A stretch of DNA of 64,000 bases from Desulfarculaceae bacterium (GTDB taxonomy: Bacteria > Desulfobacterota > Desulfarculia > Desulfarculales > Desulfarculaceae). Shown one piece after another: positions 8,297 to 17,490 of this stretch. Position 1 is the stretch's first letter, and each line of letters opens with the position of its first letter. The stretch is from contig JAIPEN010000001.1 of assembly GCA_021737145.1 (NCBI GenBank), positions 310,001 through 374,000 of the forward strand, given 5' to 3'. The translations under genes were made by a program, and so were the position numbers. The notes beneath the pieces are model-generated. The model did no database searches. It was not told the origin of the DNA and saw only the letters and a program-made list of their open reading frames with translations.

Positions 8297-9575
8297 GCCC
8301 GCCCTCCAGCAAATCAGCCGCCGCCGCCACCGCGCGCCCCACCGCGCCCCGGTGGGCGGCCACGAACTCCAGGGCGGCCGAACCCATGCGCCCGGCCTGG
8401 GCGGCATCGTCCAGCAGGCGGCCCCAGGTCTGGGCCAGCTCCTGGCCATTCGCCACCCGCTGGCCTCCGCCGGCGGCCTCCAGGTCGCGGGCCATCTCCA
8501 AAAAGTTGTGGGTGTGCGGGCCGAAAATCACCGGCACCCCCTGGGCGGCGGGCTCCAGAAGGTTGTGCCCGCCTATGGGGGTCAGGGAGCCGCCCACGAA
8601 CCCGGCCGCGCCCAGGGCATATGCCGGGGCCAGGCGGCCCAACACATCCAGCACCACCACCTCGGCTCCGGGTGCGGCCCCTTGCGACACGCGGGCCACC
8701 CTGAGCCCCCGCGCCTCGGCCAGGCGGGCCACGGCCCCTCCCCGCTCCACCTCGCGGGGGGCCAGGAGCAAAGCCAGGTCCGGGTGCTTGCCGCGCAGGG
8801 CGGCCAGGGCCTCCAGGCAGGGCTCTTCCTCGCCGGCGTGGGTGGAGCCGGCCACCAGCACGGTGCGCCCGGCAAGGCCCAGCTCATCGGCCAGGGCGGT
8901 GCGTTCGGTTTGAACAAGGCGCGAAGGCGCGCTGTCGAACTTGAGGTTGCCGGCCACCTGCACCCGCTTGGGCTCCACCCCCACCCGGAGCAGGCGCTCC
9001 CGGTCCGTGGGGGTCTGCACCAGCACCCTCTCGAAGCCCCGCCACAGCTCGCGGGCCAAGGGCCCCAGGCGTTGGTAGCCCCGCAGGGTGCGCGGGCTGA
9101 TGCGGCCGTTGACCAGCATGCGGCGCGCCCCTTGCGCGGCCAGGGCCCATTGCCAGCCGGGCCACAGGTCGCCCTCCACCAGGATGGCCAGGCCGGGCTT
9201 GAGCGCGCTCAACACCGGGCGCATGGCCCAGGGCAGTTCCAGAGGGCGGATGAACAGGGCGTCGGCCTGGCCGCCCAGCACCTCGCGGGCGGTGGCCAGG
9301 CCCTGGCCGGTGCCGCAGGAAAAGGCGATGGGCTTGGCCGGAAAACGTTCTTTTAGTCCCTGGACCAGGGGCAGGGAGGAGGCCGACTCGCCCACGCTCA
9401 GGGCGTGCAGCCAGATGCCGCCGGGTTGCAAACGGGGCGGCCGGGCCAGGGACCCCAGGCCCAAACGGGCCAGGGTGGCTTGGCGCTTGGCCGGACGGCT
9501 CAGGCGGGCGGCGATAAAAGGCGCGGCAGCCACGGTTCCCAGGCCCAGCACCGTGCTGTACAGAGCCCGCTTCAC
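8289..9575 (-). CDS. waaA: 3-deoxy-D-manno-octulosonic acid (Kdo) transferase
   Basis: 428 aa. The ORF-track entry runs on into the upstream gene; the true start is the GTG at 9575 (VKRALYSTVLGLGTVAAAPF), overlapping the arnD-like TGA as GTGA. An N-terminal membrane segment precedes WLHALSVGESASSLPLV, where the Glu is the catalytic base. SCGTGQG, VQVAGNLKFD and GFVGGSLTPIGGHNLLEPA are diagnostic of WaaA/KdtA. It transfers Kdo from CMP-Kdo to lipid IVA and precedes lpxK and lpxL as the pathway requires. Confidence 0.94.
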   Translation of the reverse strand: MKRALYSTVLGLGTVAAAPFIAARLSRPAKRQATLARLGLGSLARPPRLQPGGIWLHALSVGESASSLPLVQGLKERFPAKPIAFSCGTGQGLATAREVLGGQADALFIRPLELPWAMRPVLSALKPGLAILVEGDLWPGWQWALAAQGARRMLVNGRISPRTLRGYQRLGPLARELWRGFERVLVQTPTDRERLLRVGVEPKRVQVAGNLKFDSAPSRLVQTERTALADELGLAGRTVLVAGSTHAGEEEPCLEALAALRGKHPDLALLLAPREVERGGAVARLAEARGLRVARVSQGAAPGAEVVVLDVLGRLAPAYALGAAGFVGGSLTPIGGHNLLEPAAQGVPVIFGPHTHNFLEMARDLEAAGGGQRVANGQELAQTWGRLLDDAAQAGRMGSAALEFVAAHRGAVGRAVAAAADLLEGGRG

Positions 9576-10513
9576 GCCACACTCCCGGCCTGAAAAGCCA
9601 CCTCGCCGGCCCGTCCCGCCACGCTGCCCCACTCCAGGCCGCCCACGGGCAGCGGCGCGGCAGCGGCGTCGCGGGCCGCGTCCACCAGGCGCTGAAACAC
9701 CACGCCCTGGTCTTGCAGGCGGTCGATGAGCTCCCGAAGCACCGGCGCCTGGGCCCTGCCCTCCACCTCGCCGTGCAGGGTGAAGACGTTCAGCTCGCCC
9801 GGCCGCACCTGGCCGGCCAGATGGGCGGCCGCATTGTCCAGGTCCACCCCGCCGCGCCCCAGCACCTCGTCCAGGGTGGGCATGGTGGTCGGCAGCTCCA
9901 CCAGCGGCAGGGCGCGGCCATGCTTCAGGGGCCTGAAGGGCGCGGCTCCCCGCACGCAGGAGGCGTGGGTGATGCCCATGGCCGCCAGGGCGGCGTAGCC
10001 GTCCGGGGTGATCTGCCATCCCGGCGAGGCGAACGCGGCCGGGGCCTGGCCGGTGATCTGTTTGAACAAGCGCCAGGCCCGTCCCAGATGGGAGCGCAGG
10101 CGCGAGGGAGGCAGGTGCCGCATGCGGTCGTGCCAGAACACGTGGTCCCAGCCGTGCAGCCCGGCCTCGTGGCCCTGGGTCATGATCTCGCGGAAAAGGT
10201 GCGGGGCTGTCTGGGCGATGATGGGCCCGGGCAGGGCCACCCCGTAGAGCATGGTGGTGAGGCCATAGGCCCCGGCCGCGCCGGAGCGGAGCTGCTTTTG
10301 CAAAAAGCCCGGCTTGACCAGGCGGGCCAGGGCGCGGCCGGAGTGGTCCGGACCCATGGCCACGAAGATCGAGGCCTTCACCCCGGCGCGGGCGAAGATA
10401 TCCAAAAGGCGGGGCACTCCCTCTTGGAGGCCCACCTTGGTGTCGATGTCCACCTTGAGCACCAGACGGGTTGGGCCTGCGGCGGACTGGCGCTGACCGG
10501 AAGGCATGCTCAA
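9572..10513 (-). CDS. Polysaccharide deacetylase, ArnD-like deformylase
   Basis: 313 aa NodB-homology protein. VDIDTKVGLQEGVPRLLDIF and FVAMGPDHSGRALARLVKPGFL closely match ArnD, which removes the formyl group from undecaprenyl-phosphate-Ara4N. HEAGLHGWDHVFW provides the metal-binding histidines. The start is probably the TTG at 10513, giving a TTGA overlap with the arnC-like stop; an ATG at 10507 is the alternative. With the ArnC-like and ArnT-like neighbours it suggests lipid A or core decoration by an aminosugar. No arnA, arnB, arnE or arnF is visible in this window. Confidence 0.85.
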   Translation of the reverse strand: MSMPSGQRQSAAGPTRLVLKVDIDTKVGLQEGVPRLLDIFARAGVKASIFVAMGPDHSGRALARLVKPGFLQKQLRSGAAGAYGLTTMLYGVALPGPIIAQTAPHLFREIMTQGHEAGLHGWDHVFWHDRMRHLPPSRLRSHLGRAWRLFKQITGQAPAAFASPGWQITPDGYAALAAMGITHASCVRGAAPFRPLKHGRALPLVELPTTMPTLDEVLGRGGVDLDNAAAHLAGQVRPGELNVFTLHGEVEGRAQAPVLRELIDRLQDQGVVFQRLVDAARDAAAAPLPVGGLEWGSVAGRAGEVAFQAGSVA

Positions 10514-11466
10514 GCCTCGGAGTCGGGGCCCTTGGTCTCGCGAATGACGAAGCGGGGCCTGCGGCGCACCTCGCGGTAGATGCGGCCCAGATACTCACCC
10601 ATGATCCCCACTCCCAAGATCTGAAGGCCCACGAAGACGAAAAGTATGGCGAACAGGGTGAAGACCCCCTCCACCTCGGGACCGACGATGAGCCGGCGCA
10701 CGAACAGAAGCACGCCGAAGCCCAGCCCCACCAGGGCCACCAGCACGCCAAGCAGGCTGATCATCTGGATGGGCAGCACCGAGAAGCCGGTCATCAGGTC
10801 GAAGTTCAGCTTGATCAGGCGCAGCAGGCCGTACTTGGACTCGCCTCCGGCCCGCTCGGCATGGGCCACCGGGATCTCGGCCACGTTGGCCGCGTAAATG
10901 TTGGCCAGGGCCGGGATGTAGGAGGAGGTCTCCTTGGAGGCGCACATGGCCTCCACGATCTCGCGGCGATAGGCCCGCAGCATGCAGCCGTAGTCCCTCA
11001 ACTCCACGCCCACCACCTTGCTGGTCATCTTGGCCACCATCCAGGTGGGGATCTTGCGGAGCACCGAGTCGTGCCGGTTCTGCCGCCAGCCGGAGACCAC
11101 GTCGAAGCCCTCGTCCAGCTTGGTCACCAGCTTGGGCACCTCCTCGGGCGGGTTTTGCAGGTCCGCGTCCAGGGTGACCACCACCTGGCCCCGCACCTTT
11201 TCGAAGCCCGCGAAGATGGCCATGTGCTGGCCATAGTTGCGGTTGAAGCGCACCAGGCGCACGTGGGAGTCCTGGGCCTGAATGCGGCTCAGCAGGTCCC
11301 AGGAGCGGTCCTTGGAGCCGTCGTCCACATAGATGACCTCCCAGGACGAGCCTGCCTGGTTGAGGGTGGCGGCCAGGCGGGCGTGCAGCTCCACCAGGTT
11401 GTCCTCCTCGTTGAAAACGGGGATCACTACCGAAATTTCAGGCTGATTTTGGCTCTCGGCCGCCAT
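10510..11466 (-). CDS. Polyprenyl-phosphate glycosyltransferase, ArnC-like (GT2)
   Basis: 318 aa. The GT2 domain has EISVVIPVFNEEDNLVEL, VDDGSKDRSW, LDADLQNPPEEVPKLV and GCMLRAYRREIV. Two C-terminal membrane helices follow (VLPIQMISLLGVLVALVGLG and FTLFAILFVFVGLQILGVGI). This layout is that of ArnC and DPM1-like enzymes that load a sugar onto undecaprenyl phosphate. A good AGGAG ribosome site stands 9 nt before the ATG. It heads the second segment of the LPS cluster after a 107-nt gap with a possible promoter. Confidence 0.88.
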   Translation of the reverse strand: MAAESQNQPEISVVIPVFNEEDNLVELHARLAATLNQAGSSWEVIYVDDGSKDRSWDLLSRIQAQDSHVRLVRFNRNYGQHMAIFAGFEKVRGQVVVTLDADLQNPPEEVPKLVTKLDEGFDVVSGWRQNRHDSVLRKIPTWMVAKMTSKVVGVELRDYGCMLRAYRREIVEAMCASKETSSYIPALANIYAANVAEIPVAHAERAGGESKYGLLRLIKLNFDLMTGFSVLPIQMISLLGVLVALVGLGFGVLLFVRRLIVGPEVEGVFTLFAILFVFVGLQILGVGIMGEYLGRIYREVRRRPRFVIRETKGPDSEA

Positions 11467-11514
11467 GGCGCATACTCCTGAACGATCAAAGAAGGGCCCC
11501 GGGCCCGCGGGTTT

Positions 11515-11545
11515 ATAATATGGCAGGCCAGGGGCTATAAATCAA
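11515..11545 (-). promoter_or_regulatory. Possible internal promoter ahead of the arnC-like gene
   Basis: On the minus strand TTGATT and TATTAT are separated by 19 nt, about 50 nt upstream of the arnC-like ATG, in the only sizeable gap (107 nt) of the distal LPS cluster. The spacer is longer than ideal, so this is tentative. Confidence 0.35.
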
Positions 11546-11573
11546 GCGTAGCCGGTAAGTTACCTGGGTGCCC

Positions 11574-13283
11574 TCATTTCGGAGGGTAGTTGGAAAACAG
11601 GGTCTTGTCGCCCTTGGTGGCCCAGGGATACACCGGCAGGGGTTTGGGGTTCTTCTGGGCAAAGGCATGGAAGCGCCGGAAACGCGGGTTCTCGGCAATA
11701 ACGAAAACCCGCTGATCGCCCCGCATGCGCTCCAGCAGGGCCTGGTTGCCCCTGAGGAACCAGCGGGCCCGCTCGGCCGGAGAGGCCAGGCGTCGCCCGA
11801 AGTCCAGCTCGCCCCAGTTGTCCACCACCAGCACCCGGCGGCCGGAATAAAAGGCCGCGCCGTGCCAGTAGTCGCCCAGGGTGGCCACCAGGTCGTTAGG
11901 CTTGAGTTGGGCGGCGATGGGCTTGATCAGCGGCCCCACCGAGCGGAAGCGGTCCAGGGTGGGGGTGGCCAGGGCCGCGCCCAGCACCAGCAGCAAAAAC
12001 ACGGCCAAGGGCGCATAGGCCGCAGCCCAGGCCCGGCCCCGCACCCACCACACCCCCAGGGACACCAGGACCAGGACCAAAGGCCCGGCGAACAACAGGG
12101 CCCCGCCATGGGCGTAGGAGATGTCCGGGTTGGTGGCCGGCACCACCAGCAGTCCCAGCCCGGCCAGCAGGCAAAGCCCGGCCAGGGCCATGAGGCTGGC
12201 CCTCAAACCGGCCGGAGCCGCCGCGCCCCGGGGCCAGGACATGACCCCGCTCAGGGGGCGGGCCAGGATCAAGGCCAGAGGGGGCAGCATGGGCAGGGCG
12301 TAATGCATCATCTTGGAGCGCGACAGGGTGAGGAACAGGAAGTAGCCCACGAACCACACCGCGGCCAGCAGCCAGGGACGCGCCTCTGGCGAGCGCCAGG
12401 CCCGGCGGGGGAAGGTGCGCCAGGCGGCCCAGGGCAACAGGGCGATCCAGGGGAAAAAGGCGCCGGGCACCAGGGCGAAGTAGAACCACCAGGGCTGGAA
12501 GCGCTGGTGCTTGGTGGTCAAGAGCCGCCCCACCTGCTCGTCCCAGAAGAAGTATTTCAGAAAACCGTCTTGCAGCAGGCTGGCCGCGATGACCCAGGGC
12601 GCACAGATCAAAACGAACATGGCCGGCCCCCGCCAATCCAGCAAACGGGAGATGAGCCGCCACTCCCAGGCCAGGGCCGCGAAGAGCACCACGGCCATGG
12701 CGGCCAGGCCCGGGCCCAACACGCCCTTGGTCAAGAACCCGATGGCGCAGCCCACCCAAAAGGCGTACAGCCCCCAGTCGCGCCCGGCGCGCAGGCTCCA
12801 GGCCCCCCATACGGACAGCATGATGCCGAAGCAGAGCACCATGTCCACCAGGATCACCCGGCTGAGCGCAAAGAACATCAACGAAGTGGCCAGCACCAGG
12901 CCGGACCAGAAGCCGGAGCGCTCCTCGCCCCACATCTCGCGGCCCAGGGCAAAGGCCAGCAGCACGCTGAGGGTGCCGAAAACGGCGGGCACCAGACGGG
13001 CGGCGGCCTCGCCCACCCCGAAGATGGCGAAGCTCAGGGCGGTGAGCCAGTAGTATAGAGGCGGCTTTTCCAGATAGACCACGTAGTCGAGGCGGGGGAT
13101 GACCCAGTGGCTGAAGGAGCTCGAGGCCAGCATCTCCCGGCCCAGCTCGGCATAGCGGGCCTCGTCGCTCTCCCACAGGTCACGCATGCCGCCCAGGCCG
13201 AAGAACAGGGCCGCGCACACCGCCAGCAAAATGAGCAGATAGATGCGGCGCTGCCACAGCGGATTTTGCCAAAGCTGTTTCAC
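11574..13283 (-). CDS. GT-C glycosyltransferase, ArnT/PMT family (copy 1)
   Basis: 569 aa from the GTG at 13283 (VKQLWQNPLWQRRIYLLIL), a GTGA overlap with copy 2. Multiple membrane helices follow an N-terminal periplasmic motif SDEARYAELGREMLASSSF and VYLEKPPLYYW, the catalytic acidic residue and lipid-sugar recognition segment of ArnT and related family 39/83 enzymes. It should move a sugar from undecaprenyl phosphate to lipid A or core in the periplasm. A C-terminal soluble region ends the protein. It shares little sequence with copy 2 outside the motifs, so this is not a recent duplication. Confidence 0.88.
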   Translation of the reverse strand: MKQLWQNPLWQRRIYLLILLAVCAALFFGLGGMRDLWESDEARYAELGREMLASSSFSHWVIPRLDYVVYLEKPPLYYWLTALSFAIFGVGEAAARLVPAVFGTLSVLLAFALGREMWGEERSGFWSGLVLATSLMFFALSRVILVDMVLCFGIMLSVWGAWSLRAGRDWGLYAFWVGCAIGFLTKGVLGPGLAAMAVVLFAALAWEWRLISRLLDWRGPAMFVLICAPWVIAASLLQDGFLKYFFWDEQVGRLLTTKHQRFQPWWFYFALVPGAFFPWIALLPWAAWRTFPRRAWRSPEARPWLLAAVWFVGYFLFLTLSRSKMMHYALPMLPPLALILARPLSGVMSWPRGAAAPAGLRASLMALAGLCLLAGLGLLVVPATNPDISYAHGGALLFAGPLVLVLVSLGVWWVRGRAWAAAYAPLAVFLLLVLGAALATPTLDRFRSVGPLIKPIAAQLKPNDLVATLGDYWHGAAFYSGRRVLVVDNWGELDFGRRLASPAERARWFLRGNQALLERMRGDQRVFVIAENPRFRRFHAFAQKNPKPLPVYPWATKGDKTLFSNYPPK

Positions 13284-15034
13284 GCGGGCTCCTTGGTCTC
13301 CACCGGCGGGGGCGCCTCGCCGCGCCATATCCGGGCCGCGGCCTCGTTGCCACCCAACAAATAGCCACCCCGTTCCTGCAACACCACGAAACCGGGGCTG
13401 GAGAGCAATCTATCGCGTAAACGCACCCGGCTCAACACGTACACCGGCTTGCCGGCGGCCAGGGCCTTGCTCAGCTCCCCGAGCTGGTCAGTGTGGAAGC
13501 GGGGCAGGTTGCGCTCGGTGTAGTAGATGAGGCTGGGCTTCCACAGGCCGTAGGTGACCACATCCGCGCTGGTGTCCACCCGGCGCTCCACCTCGCGGGC
13601 CAGTTGCTTGGCCGGGGTCTGGATGCTGCCGGCCGCCTGGGGCAGCAGGCCCAAAAACACCACCCCGCAGAACAGGGCCGCCCCGCCGGCCAAGGCCCAG
13701 GAAGCCGCGGCTCCCCTGCCCCTGCGCCAGGCCCAGGTGGCTCCGTAGGCGGCCACTCCGGCCAAGAGCGCGGCCAGCAGAGGCCAGAGGATCATCACCG
13801 GCGCGGCCAGAGGCAGGGCGTACTCGGACGAGTCGAAGCGGATGGAGGCCTGGATCTTTTCCCAGAACAGGGGCAGGCCCGCGGGCACCGCGGCCAGGGC
13901 CAGCACCAGCAGGCCCCCGCCCAGCCACAAGAGCCCCCAAAACACCGGCCGGGCCAAACGGCCGCCGATCTCGCCCCGGCTCAGCCGGTCCAGGGAGCAC
14001 CCGGCCAACAGCGCCAGGAAGGGCAAGGCGGGCAGCACGTAGTTTATCTGCTTGGTGGCGGCGATGGAAAAGACCACCAGCACCACCAGCAGCGAAATGG
14101 CCGAGAGCATGTGCAGCCCGGCCAGGGGATCCTTTTGGCGCAGGGCGCGGAGGTTCTGGCCCAAGGCCCGTCCCAGCTCGGGCAGGGCCAGGGCGGCAAA
14201 GGGGAAGGCCCCGATGAGGAGCACCGGCAGATAGTAGAACAGCCCTCCCCCGTGGCCCAGCAGGGTCTCGGAAAAGCGCCGCAGATTTTGGCTCACGAAA
14301 AAGGCGTCGACAAAGGTGTCGCCCAGCTTGAACCACACCAGGCCATACCAAGGCAAGTTGATGACCAGGAAGATGACCAGCCCCCAGAGCCAGCGGGCCT
14401 CCTTGAGGGCGCGCGCCAAGCGGCCCTGGGCCAGGGCGTAGATGCCCGCCGAAGGCAGCACCACGGCCAGGGCCACCGGTCCCTTGGTGAGAAAGCCCAG
14501 GCCCAGGGCGGCCCAGGCCAAGAGCCACCACTTGCCGCCCCGGCCCGGCGCCTGCTCCAAGGCCCACCACACCCACAAGAGGGCCAGGGTGGTCCAGAGG
14601 CTGAGCAGGGCGTCGGTGAGGCAGGCCCGCGACACCAGCACCAGCAAGGGGCTGAAAGCCAGGGCTGCGGCGGCCAGGGCTCCCAAGGAGGGACGCCCTC
14701 CGGCCCGCCAGGCGGCCAGCCCCACCACCAGCACCAAAAGGAAGCCGGCCAGGGCCGAGGGCAGGCGCGCGGCGGCCTCGTTGTCCCCCAACAGGGCCTG
14801 GCTGCCGGCCATGGCCCAGTAGACGAGGATGGGCTTTTCCAAATACAGCTTGCCGTTCAGGGTCGGGACCAGCCAGTCGCCCCGGGCGCGCATGGACGCC
14901 ACCGCGGCGGCGTACTCGCCCTCGTCGCGGTCGGTGAGCGGCATGTCGCCCAGCCCGGCCAAGAGCAGGGCCGCGGCCACGGCCAGCACCAACAGCAGGG
15001 CCAGGGCCCCCTTCAACTCGACGCGCCCCTTCAT
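13280..15034 (-). CDS. GT-C glycosyltransferase, ArnT/PMT family (copy 2)
   Basis: 584 aa, many hydrophobic helices. TDRDEGEYAAAVASMRARGD and LNGKLYLEKPILVYWAMAG match the ArnT active-site loop, and ISLLVVLVVFSIAATKQINY a later helix. The C-terminal periplasmic part (SADVVTYGLWKPSLIYYTER) resembles that of other ArnT-like proteins. The ATG at 15034 overlaps the PAP2 gene stop (ATGA). Having two ArnT-like enzymes together suggests two different lipid-linked sugars or two acceptor positions. Confidence 0.88.
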   Translation of the reverse strand: MKGRVELKGALALLLVLAVAAALLLAGLGDMPLTDRDEGEYAAAVASMRARGDWLVPTLNGKLYLEKPILVYWAMAGSQALLGDNEAAARLPSALAGFLLVLVVGLAAWRAGGRPSLGALAAAALAFSPLLVLVSRACLTDALLSLWTTLALLWVWWALEQAPGRGGKWWLLAWAALGLGFLTKGPVALAVVLPSAGIYALAQGRLARALKEARWLWGLVIFLVINLPWYGLVWFKLGDTFVDAFFVSQNLRRFSETLLGHGGGLFYYLPVLLIGAFPFAALALPELGRALGQNLRALRQKDPLAGLHMLSAISLLVVLVVFSIAATKQINYVLPALPFLALLAGCSLDRLSRGEIGGRLARPVFWGLLWLGGGLLVLALAAVPAGLPLFWEKIQASIRFDSSEYALPLAAPVMILWPLLAALLAGVAAYGATWAWRRGRGAAASWALAGGAALFCGVVFLGLLPQAAGSIQTPAKQLAREVERRVDTSADVVTYGLWKPSLIYYTERNLPRFHTDQLGELSKALAAGKPVYVLSRVRLRDRLLSSPGFVVLQERGGYLLGGNEAAARIWRGEAPPPVETKEPA

Positions 15035-15672
15035 GAGCGGGCCTCCGTGCGGATCATGCGGCCGCGCAGGGCCAGGGCCCAGCCCACGGCCAGGCCCAGG
15101 GCCATGCCCCCCAGAACGTCCGAGGCGTAGTGGGAGCCGCTGATCACGCGGCCCAGGGCGATGAAGGCGGCCAGGGTATAGAACACCGGCGCGCCATGGG
15201 GCCAGCGGGCGGCCAGCACCGCGGCCAGGGCGAAGCTGGTGGCCGCGTGGCCCGAGGCGAATGAGTGCCAGTCGCTGTCAAAAGTGGGGCCCATCAGGTC
15301 GGCGGGCGAGAGGTTCAGGCGGGGGCGGGCCCGGCCCACCAGGTGCTTGATCACCTGGGTGGAAAGCCCGGCCACGATCACCGCATAGAGGCAGTCCAGG
15401 CCCAGGCGTCTCCAGATGAAATTCTTTTTGCGCATGGCGGCCAGGATGATCAGCACCGCCGCGGCGATCTGCACCCCGCCCATGCCCATCCAATAGGCGG
15501 CCTGGCCCCAGGCATGGCCGAAGCTCCCCCGGCCGAAGGCGCCCAGGGTCTCGCGGATGGGCTGGTCCAGGCCCAGGATCATCACCCCGGCCATGGCCCC
15601 CAGCGCCAACACCAGGGTGAGTCCCCAGCGGGCCAGTTCCATGGGCTCGGCATGGCGCAGCCAGGAGACCAT
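15031..15672 (-). CDS. PAP2-family membrane phosphatase
   Basis: 213 aa with about five membrane helices. The three phosphatase signatures are present: KHLVGRARPR, SFASGHAA and GRVISGSHYASDVLGG. PAP2 enzymes dephosphorylate undecaprenyl pyrophosphate, phosphatidylglycerol phosphate or the lipid A 1- or 4'-phosphates (LpxE/LpxF). Lying between msbA and the ArnT-like genes, a lipid A phosphatase or a carrier-recycling role are both plausible. Six nucleotides separate it from msbA. Confidence 0.87.
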   Translation of the reverse strand: MVSWLRHAEPMELARWGLTLVLALGAMAGVMILGLDQPIRETLGAFGRGSFGHAWGQAAYWMGMGGVQIAAAVLIILAAMRKKNFIWRRLGLDCLYAVIVAGLSTQVIKHLVGRARPRLNLSPADLMGPTFDSDWHSFASGHAATSFALAAVLAARWPHGAPVFYTLAAFIALGRVISGSHYASDVLGGMALGLAVGWALALRGRMIRTEARS

Positions 15673-15678
15673 GAAAAC

Positions 15679-17490
15679 CTAACTCCCCTCCCCGGCCGCC
15701 TCCGCGGCAGGGGACGCGGCCGCCTCCAGGCCCTGATCCACCGTGAACTGCATGCGGTGCAAGCGGGTGTAGACCCCTTCCAGGGCCAGAAGCTCCTCGT
15801 GGCAACCTTCTTCCACGATGCGGCCGCCACTGACCACCAAAATGCGGTCGGCCCGCTGCACCGTGGAAAGCCGGTGGGCGATGACAAAGGTGGTGCGCCC
15901 GGCCATGAGGTTTTCCAAGGCCTTTTGCACCTGCATCTCGCTCTCGGTGTCCAGGCTGCTGGTGGCCTCGTCCAGGATTAGGATGGGCCGGTCGGCCAAC
16001 AGGGCCCGGGCGATGGAAAGGCGCTGGCGCTCCCCGCCGGACAAGAGCACCCCGCTCTCGCCGATCATGGAGTCCATGCCCTGGGGCAGGTGCTCGATAA
16101 ACCCGGTGGCATAGGCCGCTTCGGCGGCGGCGGCCACCTGCTCCTTGGTGGCCCCGGGGCGGCCATAGGCGATGTTGTTCCAGATGGTGTCGTTGAACAG
16201 GATGGTCTGCTGGGTCACGATGGCGATCTGGGAGCGCAGGCTGGTCAGGCTGGCCGCGCGGATGTCCACACCGTCGATGAGGATGGCCCCGGCGCTGACC
16301 TCGTAAAAGCGGGGCAACAGGTTGACCAGGGTGGTCTTGCCCCCGCCGCTGGTGCCCACCAGGGCCAACACCTGGCCCTTGGGCACGGTGAGGTCTATGC
16401 CCGTGAGCACCGGCTCGTTCGGGCGGTAGGAAAAGCTCACCCCCTCGTAGCGAATCTGGTTCGCCAGGGTGGGCAACTCCACCGCGCCGGGCTTTTCGTC
16501 GATCTCCACCGGCTCGTCCAGCACGCGATAGACCCGCTCGGCCGCGGCCAGGCCGTTCTGGATGTCGTTGTTGATCCCGCTGAGCCGCTTGACCGGTTCG
16601 TACAAAAGGATCAGGGCGGTGAGGAAGGAGAAGAAGGTGCCGGGCGTGGACACGCCGTGGATCACCTGCCAGCCGCCGTAGAACAGGATGCCCGCTATGC
16701 CCAGTCCGCCCAGGAACTCCATGGTGGGGCTGGACAGGGCCCGGGTGGAGATGTCCTTCATGCGCAGCCGGAACAGCCGGAACGCCTCGTCCGTGAAGCG
16801 CTGGGTCTCGTAGTCCTCGCGGCAGAAGCCCTTGACAATGCGCGCCCCGGCGATGGTCTCGTGCAACAGCACGGTCACGTCGGACATGGTCTCCTGGGAG
16901 CGGTGGGAGATCTTGCGCAGACGCCGGCCGAACTTGACCAGGGGGATCACGCACAGGGGGAAGACCCCCAGGGCGAAGATGGCCAAAAACCAGTCGCGGA
17001 AGACAATCACCGCGATCAACCCCACGATGGTGAACAGGTCCTTGAGCACCCCGGTGACCACGCTGGACACCGCGCCCTGCATCTGGTTCACGTCGTTGGT
17101 GATGCGGCTCATCAGCTCGCCGGTGGGCGTGCGGTCGTAGTAGCTCAGGCTCAGGCGCTGCAAATGGGCGTAGAGGTCGATGCGGTACTGGGTGACGATG
17201 CGCTGACCCACGAACTGCATCAGATAGGCCTGGCCATAGGCGGCCCCGCCCTTTACCGCGTAGAGCACCACGATGCCCAGGGGCAGGAGCATGAGCAAAT
17301 CGGCGTCCTTGGCCACGAAGATCTTGTCCATCACCGGCTTGACCAGATAGGCCATGGCCGAAGTGGAGGCCCCCACCAGCACCATCAGGGCCATGGCCCC
17401 GGCCAGGCGCTTCCAGTAGGGCCGCACCATGGACAGCAGCCGCTTGATGTGTCTCTTGTCGCGGGCGCGTTTGGCGGCGCGGTCAGTCAC
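15679..17490 (-). CDS. msbA: Lipid A export ABC transporter (half-size, membrane plus ATPase)
   Basis: 603 aa from the GTG at 17490 (VTDRAAKRARDKRHIKRLL), a GTGA overlap with lpxB; the ORF track extends it wrongly upstream. Six membrane helices occupy roughly residues 25-330. The ATPase domain has GTSGGGKTTLVNLLPRF (Walker A), LLSGGERQRLSIARALL (signature), ILILDEATSSLD (Walker B) and the VIAHRLSTV switch. As a homodimer it flips the lipid A core across the inner membrane. Its position after lpxB and before modification enzymes fits that role. Confidence 0.93.
   Translation of the reverse strand: MTDRAAKRARDKRHIKRLLSMVRPYWKRLAGAMALMVLVGASTSAMAYLVKPVMDKIFVAKDADLLMLLPLGIVVLYAVKGGAAYGQAYLMQFVGQRIVTQYRIDLYAHLQRLSLSYYDRTPTGELMSRITNDVNQMQGAVSSVVTGVLKDLFTIVGLIAVIVFRDWFLAIFALGVFPLCVIPLVKFGRRLRKISHRSQETMSDVTVLLHETIAGARIVKGFCREDYETQRFTDEAFRLFRLRMKDISTRALSSPTMEFLGGLGIAGILFYGGWQVIHGVSTPGTFFSFLTALILLYEPVKRLSGINNDIQNGLAAAERVYRVLDEPVEIDEKPGAVELPTLANQIRYEGVSFSYRPNEPVLTGIDLTVPKGQVLALVGTSGGGKTTLVNLLPRFYEVSAGAILIDGVDIRAASLTSLRSQIAIVTQQTILFNDTIWNNIAYGRPGATKEQVAAAAEAAYATGFIEHLPQGMDSMIGESGVLLSGGERQRLSIARALLADRPILILDEATSSLDTESEMQVQKALENLMAGRTTFVIAHRLSTVQRADRILVVSGGRIVEEGCHEELLALEGVYTRLHRMQFTVDQGLEAAASPAAEAAGEGS

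Noticed and set aside
8289-10751. An 820-aa fused protein (waaA plus upstream frame)
   Set aside because: The upstream portion is out-of-frame reading of the arnD-like gene; the GTGA junction at 9575 marks the true start.
11574-15034. Recent tandem duplication of the two ArnT-like genes
   Set aside because: Outside the active-site motifs the two proteins are clearly different, so at most an ancient duplication.
11568-15130. Long plus-strand ORFs (496 and 545 aa) over the ArnT-like genes
   Set aside because: Composed of low-complexity G/Q/H/P-rich sequence typical of antisense frames in GC-rich DNA; the minus strand encodes clear membrane enzymes.
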